Below are positions 48,367 through 52,731 of a stretch of DNA of 52,731 bases, piece by piece. The DNA lies in contig NZ_WIAO01000033.1 of assembly GCF_009451885.1 (NCBI RefSeq), positions 1-52,731 of the forward strand, given 5' to 3'. The notes beneath the pieces were generated by a model, which saw only the letters and a program-made list of their open reading frames with translations, had not been told where the DNA came from and did no database searches. The number at the start of each line of letters is the position of its first letter. Position 1 is the stretch's first letter. This stretch comes from Glycomyces albidus (GTDB lineage: Bacteria; Actinomycetota; Actinomycetes; Mycobacteriales; Micromonosporaceae). The position numbers and the translations under genes are program-made.

Positions 48367-48406
48367 CGGGTCTCCTCGATTCCTGGCGGCTCGGGATGAT
48401 GCCGCT

Positions 48407-48427
48407 TATTGCAAGTCTATGGCAATA
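48407..48427 (-). promoter_or_regulatory. Inverted repeat upstream of the deformylase gene
   Basis: TATTGC (48407-48412) and GCAATA (48422-48427) are 9 nt apart, in an AT-rich patch 41 nt before the start. The string TATTGCAAG is shared with the MarR-type operator at 28242-28250, so one MarR-like regulator may bind both. Confidence 0.5.
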
Positions 48428-48560
48428 GTTTCCGGACCGGTGTCTGATCCCTCCCGTTCGATAGCGGTTCGTCTCCGGTCCGTTACGCGGGATCGGGATC
48501 ATTGGAGGCGGCGGCGGATCCCTGGCCGCCACCCCTCCTCACCCCTTTGCGAGGCAGCAC

Positions 48561-49529
48561 ATGCGCACCTTCAGGATATCCATTGTGGCCGCTGCGGCGG
48601 CGCTGCTCCTCGTCGGCTGCGGGAGCGCCGACTCCTCCGGCGGCTCCGCCGAGCCCGAGGCGGCCGACGCGGTCGAGGACGGCGCTGTCGAGGAAGGCGC
48701 GGTCGACGGCGCCTCCGGTGCGGCCGATCCTCAGGTCGACGCCGGGAACCGCGACGTGATCTACGAGTCGACGCTCGAAGTGGCCGATCCCGATCCGGAC
48801 CGGGTCGCCGAGGAGGCGTGGGACCTCGCCGAGTCGCTCGGCGGGTACGTCAGCGCCGACGAGCGGGACCTCTCGACCGCGGGCGACGCGGTTCATGGCA
48901 GCGCGCACCTGTCCATGCGGATCCCCTCCGAGCACTTCCAGGAGGCGATGGACGGCCTCACCGCGCTCGCCGAGTCCGAGGTCCGCCGCTCGGTGACCAC
49001 CGAGGACGTCACCGAGGCCGTGGTCGACCTCGAGTCCTACATCGCGACCAAGAGCGCCAGCGTGGCCCGCGTGCGCGAGCTGCTCGCCGAGGCGACGTCG
49101 GTGACCGCGATCCTGGAGCTGGAGACCGAGCTCGCCGAACGCGAGGGCGAGCTCGCCTCGCTCCAGCAGCAGTTGGCGGACCTGGAGGACCGGATCGCCC
49201 TGTCCACCATCGACTTCACCGTCACCGCACCGTACGTGCCGGTCGCGGAGGAGTCGGGCTACACCGGGCCCGACAGCTTCTGGGACGGCCTCGTGACCGG
49301 CTTCAAGGGCGCGGTGGCCGTCGTCGTCGCGCTCTCGGTGGTCCTCGGCGTGCTCCTGCCGTTCCTGCCGCTCGCGGCCCTGGCCGCCGCCGCGGTCGTC
49401 GTCCCGCTCCGGTGGCGGGCCAGGCGCCGCCGGTCCGCGGCGCCCGTGTCGCCGCAGCCGCATCCGGCGGGCGCGCCGCAGCCGCGGCCGCAGGCGCAGC
49501 CGCAGGCGCAGCCGCACGAGCACGTCTGA
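48561..49529 (+). CDS. DUF4349 lipoprotein
   Basis: A 322-aa membrane-anchored lipoprotein: signal segment ISIVAAAAALLLVGC with lipobox cysteine 20, an acidic spacer, the DUF4349 domain (about 65-220; YESTLEVADPDPDRVAEEAW, LSMRIPSEHFQEAMDGLTAL, VTTEDVTEAVVDLESYIATK) with a coiled coil ELETELAEREGELASLQQQL, one membrane helix (about 247-280) and a Pro/Gln-rich cytoplasmic tail. Members are found beside sigma-factor or stress genes; function unknown. The region between lipid anchor and second anchor sits outside the membrane. Confidence 0.92.
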   Translation: MRTFRISIVAAAAALLLVGCGSADSSGGSAEPEAADAVEDGAVEEGAVDGASGAADPQVDAGNRDVIYESTLEVADPDPDRVAEEAWDLAESLGGYVSADERDLSTAGDAVHGSAHLSMRIPSEHFQEAMDGLTALAESEVRRSVTTEDVTEAVVDLESYIATKSASVARVRELLAEATSVTAILELETELAEREGELASLQQQLADLEDRIALSTIDFTVTAPYVPVAEESGYTGPDSFWDGLVTGFKGAVAVVVALSVVLGVLLPFLPLAALAAAAVVVPLRWRARRRRSAAPVSPQPHPAGAPQPRPQAQPQAQPHEHV

Positions 49530-49537
49530 GGCCGCGG

Positions 49538-49566
49538 GCCGGCTCGTCCACTAGGGACGAACCGGC
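49538..49566. terminator. Probable bidirectional terminator between DUF4349 and ROK genes
   Basis: Arms GCCGG-CGTCC (49538-49542, 49545-49549) and GGACG-CCGGC (49555-49559, 49562-49566) pair around ACTAG with an internal 2-by-2 mismatch. It overlaps the end of the ROK gene. Confidence 0.5.
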
Positions 49567-50771
49567 TGCAGGTCCATCGCGTTCGCCCGGACGACCTCGA
49601 GGGCTCGGGTCACGGCCCCGAGGCTGACGACCCCGCCCCCGAGGGTCGAGGCCACGAGTTCGGGCGCGGGCGGGTGGGTCAGCTCGTCGAGGCGCTGCGC
49701 CGCGCGCTTGAGGACCACGTCGAGCGACGCGGCCACCGCCCCGGCGAGCACGATCCGCTCCACGTCGAGCAGGCCGCCGAGGACCGCGCAGATCCGCGCC
49801 AGGCGCTCGGCCATGCGCTCGGCCAGCGCGAGCGCGGCCCCGTCACCGGCCTCGGCGGCGCGGAGGACGAGTTCGGCGCCGAGCCGGTCGGCGGGGGCGG
49901 TCATGAGCGGGCTGCCGGGGTCGGCGGCGCCTTCGGCCCGGACCTCGAGTGCCCAGCGGCGCAGCAGGTTCCCGATGCCGTGGGTGGAGCCGACGCCTTC
50001 GACGAGGGCGAGCAGGCGCAGCTCGCCGGCGGCGCCGCGTCGCCCGCGCACGAGGTGGCCGTCGACGACGTAGCCGGCGCCGAACCGCTCGCCGGAGACG
50101 AGTGCGATGTAGGAGGAGGCGCCGGCGCCCGCGCCGAGGGCGCCTTCGGCGAGCGCGGCGAGGTTGGCGTCGTTCTCGACCTCGGTGAGCCAGCCGCGAG
50201 CGCGGAAGTGCGCGGCGTAGCCGGGGTTCATGCGCTCCCAGAAGCGCTGCTCCCCTTCGGGAGAGGAGCCGTCGAGGCCGGTGGGGGCGGGGACGCCGAC
50301 GGCGGTGCAGAGGACCGCTTCGGGGCGGGCGCCGGCGCGGTCGAGGACGGCCGCGACGGTGGCGTCGGCGGCGGCGAGGCGCTCGGCGCCGTCGCGTCCG
50401 TCGGGGTCGATCTCGGTGTGGGCGCGGGCGAGTTCGCGGCCGCGGAGGTCCGCGGCGGTGGCGGTGATGCAGTGCTGGCCGGCGTCGACGCCGAGGACGA
50501 CTCCGGCGTCGGCGCGCAGCTCGTAGCGGCGGGCGGGGCGGCCTTTGCGGTACTCGCCGCCGGCGGCGCGGGCGTTGGGGAGCTCGGCGAACCAGCCGCG
50601 CTCGACGAGCTCGTCGCAGAGCGCGATGACCGTCGAGCGGGTCAGTCCCGTGGCGGCAATCACATCGCTGGCGGTGAACGCCTCGGATTCCCAGGCCAGA
50701 TCCAGGACGGCCGCCGTGTTCAGGCGCCGCTGGGGGTGGGCACCCCGGTCGTCGGGTCCGTCGGGTTCCAT
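49551..50771 (-). CDS. ROK-family transcriptional repressor
   Basis: A 406-aa XylR-type repressor: N-terminal winged helix (about 15-75; FTASDVIAATGLTRSTVIAL) and a ROK sugar-kinase-fold domain with VVLGVDAGQHCITATAADLR, VCTAVGVPAPTGLDG, ENDANLAALAEGAL and SGERFGAGYVVDG. The ROK zinc motif (HxnGCxCGxxGCxE) is missing; in its place is RGAAGELRLLALVEGVG, so sugar kinase activity is not expected. It diverges from the GH13 gene with a 31-bp dyad between, and most likely represses it until an alpha-glucoside or its product binds. Start ATG at 50771. Confidence 0.9.
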   Translation of the reverse strand: MEPDGPDDRGAHPQRRLNTAAVLDLAWESEAFTASDVIAATGLTRSTVIALCDELVERGWFAELPNARAAGGEYRKGRPARRYELRADAGVVLGVDAGQHCITATAADLRGRELARAHTEIDPDGRDGAERLAAADATVAAVLDRAGARPEAVLCTAVGVPAPTGLDGSSPEGEQRFWERMNPGYAAHFRARGWLTEVENDANLAALAEGALGAGAGASSYIALVSGERFGAGYVVDGHLVRGRRGAAGELRLLALVEGVGSTHGIGNLLRRWALEVRAEGAADPGSPLMTAPADRLGAELVLRAAEAGDGAALALAERMAERLARICAVLGGLLDVERIVLAGAVAASLDVVLKRAAQRLDELTHPPAPELVASTLGGGVVSLGAVTRALEVVRANAMDLQPVRP

Positions 50772-50815
50772 GATCGCGCTTGACACCTCGCCTTCGCTGT
50801 CGCAGCATGACTGGA

Positions 50816-50846
50816 GTGATTTGATTTTGGTATTAGATTTAATCAC
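50816..50846. promoter_or_regulatory. Operator between ROK repressor and GH13 genes
   Basis: GTGATT (50816-50821) and AATCAC (50841-50846) flank an AT-rich 19-nt core, the only AT-rich part of the 125-bp divergent region. ROK repressors of the XylR type bind such long AT-rich dyads. Confidence 0.65.
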
Positions 50847-50896
50847 AAGGAACCGTCACGCGCTCCGGCGCGGATCCACCACACCGAAAGGCACCC

Positions 50897-52558
50897 ATGA
50901 TGGCTGCTCCGAGCCCGGCCTCTCCCACCGCGGCCGACTGGTGGCGCCAGGCCACCGTCTACCAGATCTACCCGCGCAGCTTCGCTGACGCGAACGGCGA
51001 CGGCATCGGCGACCTGCGCGGCATCACCTCGCGCGTCGACTACCTCGCGCGGCTCGGCGTCGACGCGGTGTGGCTGAGCCCGTTCTACCCGTCCGCGCTC
51101 GCCGACGGCGGCTACGACGTCGACGACTACCGGAACGTGGACCCGCGCCTGGGCACGCTCGATGACTTCGACACCATGATCGCCGCGCTCCACGCCGCCG
51201 GCATCAAGCTCATCGTGGACATCGTCCCGAACCACTCGTCCAACCGGCACGAGTGGTTCCAGGCCGCGCTCGCCTCCCCGAAGGGCTCCCCCGAGCGCGA
51301 CCGGTACGTCTTCCGCGACGGCCGCGGCGCGAACGGCGAACTGCCGCCCGCCGACTGGGTCTCCATGTTCGGCGGCCCCGCGTGGACGGCCGTGGGCGAC
51401 GGCCAGTGGTACCTGCACCTGTTCGCGCCCGAGCAGCCCGACTTCAACTGGCGCAACGAGGAAGTGCGGGAGGACTTCCTCAAGACGCTGCGGTTCTGGT
51501 CGGACCGGGGCGTCGACGGCTTCCGCGTCGACGTCGCGCACGCCCTCGCCAAGCACCTCCCCGCCGACCTGCCCTCGCAGGCCGAACTCGAGGCGATGGA
51601 CAAGGCCACCGGCATGCACCTGCTGTGGGACCGCGACGAGGTCCACGACATCTACGCCTCCTGGCGGTCGGTGTTCAACGAGTACGACCCGCCGCGGATC
51701 GCCGTCGCCGAGGCGTGGGTCGACCCGCCCGCGCGCCGGGCCCGCTACGCCAGCTCGGAGGGGCTCGGCCAGGCGTTCAACTTCGACCTCCTCGAAGCCG
51801 ACTTCGACCCGGCCGCCTTCCGGCGCATCATCACCGAGAACCTCGAGCAGGCCGTCGAGACCGGCTCCTCTACGACGTGGGTGTTCTCCAACCACGACGT
51901 GGTCCGCCACGCGACCCGGTACGGCCTGCCGCCCAACGGGGACGAGCCGCGCAAGTACAACCGGGCGTGGCTGCTCTCGCGCGGCACCGAGCCGGAGCTG
52001 GACACCGCGCAGGGGCTCCGCCGGGCGCGGGCCGCGACGCTGCTGATGCTGGCGCTGCCCGGGTCCGCGTACCTGTACCAGGGCGAGGAACTGGGCCTCG
52101 GCGAGGTCGCGACCATTCCCGACGAGGCGCGGCAGGACCCGACGTTCTTCCGCAGCCCCGGCGTGGACGTGGGCCGCGACGGGTGCCGCGTGCCGATCCC
52201 GTGGACGGTCGAGGGCCCGTCGTACGGGTTCGGGTCCGGGCCGGCGCACCTGCCGCAGCCGGACTGGTTCGGGAAGCTGTCGGTGGAGGCGCAGACCGGC
52301 GACGCGTCCTCGACGCTCTCGCTCTACCGGGACGCGCTGGCGCTGCGCCGCGAGCTCCAGACCGGCGAGACGCTCGAGTGGGTCCACAACGCTTCCAATG
52401 CGGTGCTGCACATCCGCCGCTCGAACGGCTGGGAGGCCGTGGCGAACTTCGGATCCGACCCGGTGCCGCTGCCGGAGGGCGAGGTGCTCCTGGCGAGCGG
52501 CCCGCTCGGCGAGGGCGAACTGCCCGGCGAGACGACCGTCTGGCTCCGCAGGCCGTAG
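50897..52558 (+). CDS. GH13 alpha-glucosidase / oligo-1,6-glucosidase
   Basis: A 553-aa glycoside hydrolase family 13 enzyme, cytoplasmic (no signal peptide), that releases glucose from maltose, isomaltose or other alpha-glucosides. It opens with WWRQATVYQIYPRSFADANG; region I is DIVPNHSS, region II GFRVDVAHAL with nucleophile Asp212, region III AVAEAW with acid/base Glu272, region IV FSNHD with Asp334. The QPDFNWRN segment and MLALPGSAYLYQGEELGL are typical of oligo-1,6- and alpha-glucosidases. GAAAGGCACCC precedes the ATG. Divergent from its likely repressor. Confidence 0.94.
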   Translation: MMAAPSPASPTAADWWRQATVYQIYPRSFADANGDGIGDLRGITSRVDYLARLGVDAVWLSPFYPSALADGGYDVDDYRNVDPRLGTLDDFDTMIAALHAAGIKLIVDIVPNHSSNRHEWFQAALASPKGSPERDRYVFRDGRGANGELPPADWVSMFGGPAWTAVGDGQWYLHLFAPEQPDFNWRNEEVREDFLKTLRFWSDRGVDGFRVDVAHALAKHLPADLPSQAELEAMDKATGMHLLWDRDEVHDIYASWRSVFNEYDPPRIAVAEAWVDPPARRARYASSEGLGQAFNFDLLEADFDPAAFRRIITENLEQAVETGSSTTWVFSNHDVVRHATRYGLPPNGDEPRKYNRAWLLSRGTEPELDTAQGLRRARAATLLMLALPGSAYLYQGEELGLGEVATIPDEARQDPTFFRSPGVDVGRDGCRVPIPWTVEGPSYGFGSGPAHLPQPDWFGKLSVEAQTGDASSTLSLYRDALALRRELQTGETLEWVHNASNAVLHIRRSNGWEAVANFGSDPVPLPEGEVLLASGPLGEGELPGETTVWLRRP

Positions 52559-52565
52559 CAGGCGG

Positions 52566-52603
52566 CGCCGTTCCCGCGGTCGCTCGGCCCGGCGGGAACG
52601 GCG
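52566..52603 (+). terminator. Hairpin after the GH13 gene
   Basis: Arms CGCCGTTCCCGC (52566-52577) and GCGGGAACGGCG (52592-52603) pair perfectly over 12 bp around a 14-nt loop, 7 nt after the stop. No T-run follows. The rest of the window to 52731 shows no gene I can support. Confidence 0.82.
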
Positions 52604-52731
52604 TCACTGGAGCCTTCGGGGACCCGGCGCCTTCGGGACACGGCGGCGCGGCGGAGAGCATCCGCAGGGCGGCCGCCGACGACTGCCGGGAACGGCGTCG
52701 CCCGGACTTCCGGGAACCTGAAACGCGGCGG

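Noticed and set aside
52559..52731. Open frames at the right edge
   Set aside because: They are GC-rich shadow frames over a terminator hairpin and repeats of GGGAACGGCG; nothing coding is supported.

Overview
This window comes from a high-GC actinobacterium. GC is about 70% or more, third codon positions are almost all G or C, and GTG and TTG starts are frequent. Family members typical of Actinobacteria are present: an SCO4848-type membrane protein, a DUF4349 lipoprotein, a CGNR zinc-finger regulator, a [3Fe-4S] ferredoxin with a CxxHxxC motif, and DHA2 MFS, GH15 and ROK/GH13 pairs. The gene mix would fit a Glycomyces- or Stackebrandtia-like genome, but that is a guess. I see no rRNA, tRNA, CRISPR array or complete prophage. 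Almost every AT-rich island lies in a promoter or operator.

Layout. 1-5711 (minus strand): a compact fructose phosphotransferase operon, fruR-fruK-IIA-fruA(IIBC)-ptsH-ptsI, with a clear promoter and overlapping direct-repeat operator; ptsI runs off the left edge. 5844-11300: a macro-domain ADP-ribose hydrolase, an alpha-toroid protein, a methyltransferase, a large unrecognised three-part protein (8249-10189) and a TauE-type exporter. 11552-21149: a DUF1269 membrane protein, a membrane SpoIIE/PP2C phosphatase, a PCuAC-like lipoprotein, an NhaP antiporter, a DHA2 MFS pump, an erythromycin-esterase gene divergent from a double-headed MerR regulator, a FadR-type GntR regulator and a His-rich repeat protein. 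21275-25362: a HAD phosphatase, a GH15 enzyme, the collapsed remains of a peptide-type ABC transporter operon and a SecA-like fragment without a Walker A motif.

25438-28780 is an electrophile-stress cassette (old yellow enzyme with Cys26, DJ-1/PfpI, beta-hydroxyacid dehydrogenase) divergent from a MarR regulator. A TetR gene converges on marR and overlaps its end. 29556-33175 holds small hypotheticals, an APH(6)-like kinase, an SDR and a methyltransferase. 33350-36919 is a redox operon (VOC protein, PNPOx-like flavoprotein, ferredoxin, ferredoxin reductase) divergent from a CGNR regulator, with five CTAATG boxes and a perfect palindrome between them. 36976-37690 is a decayed IS200/IS605 element. 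37715-44339 carries a P-loop kinase, a HAD-like protein, two HAD-IIB paralogues flanking a secreted M14 carboxypeptidase, and a TetR/SDR pair sharing an operator. 44582-52558 holds a coiled-coil membrane protein, a NUDIX protein, a TPR protein, a methyltransferase, peptide deformylase, a DUF4349 lipoprotein and a ROK repressor divergent from a GH13 alpha-glucosidase.

Three patterns cut across the genes. At least eleven genes have a TANNNT-type -10 box 6-8 nt before the start codon and no ribosome binding site, so they are probably leaderless. A 12-bp element, GTGCCATGTGAC, recurs at three loci, once as an almost perfect 26-bp palindrome and once just upstream of the GntR gene. Three unrelated minus-strand genes carry short tandem copies of the sequence around their own stop codons.
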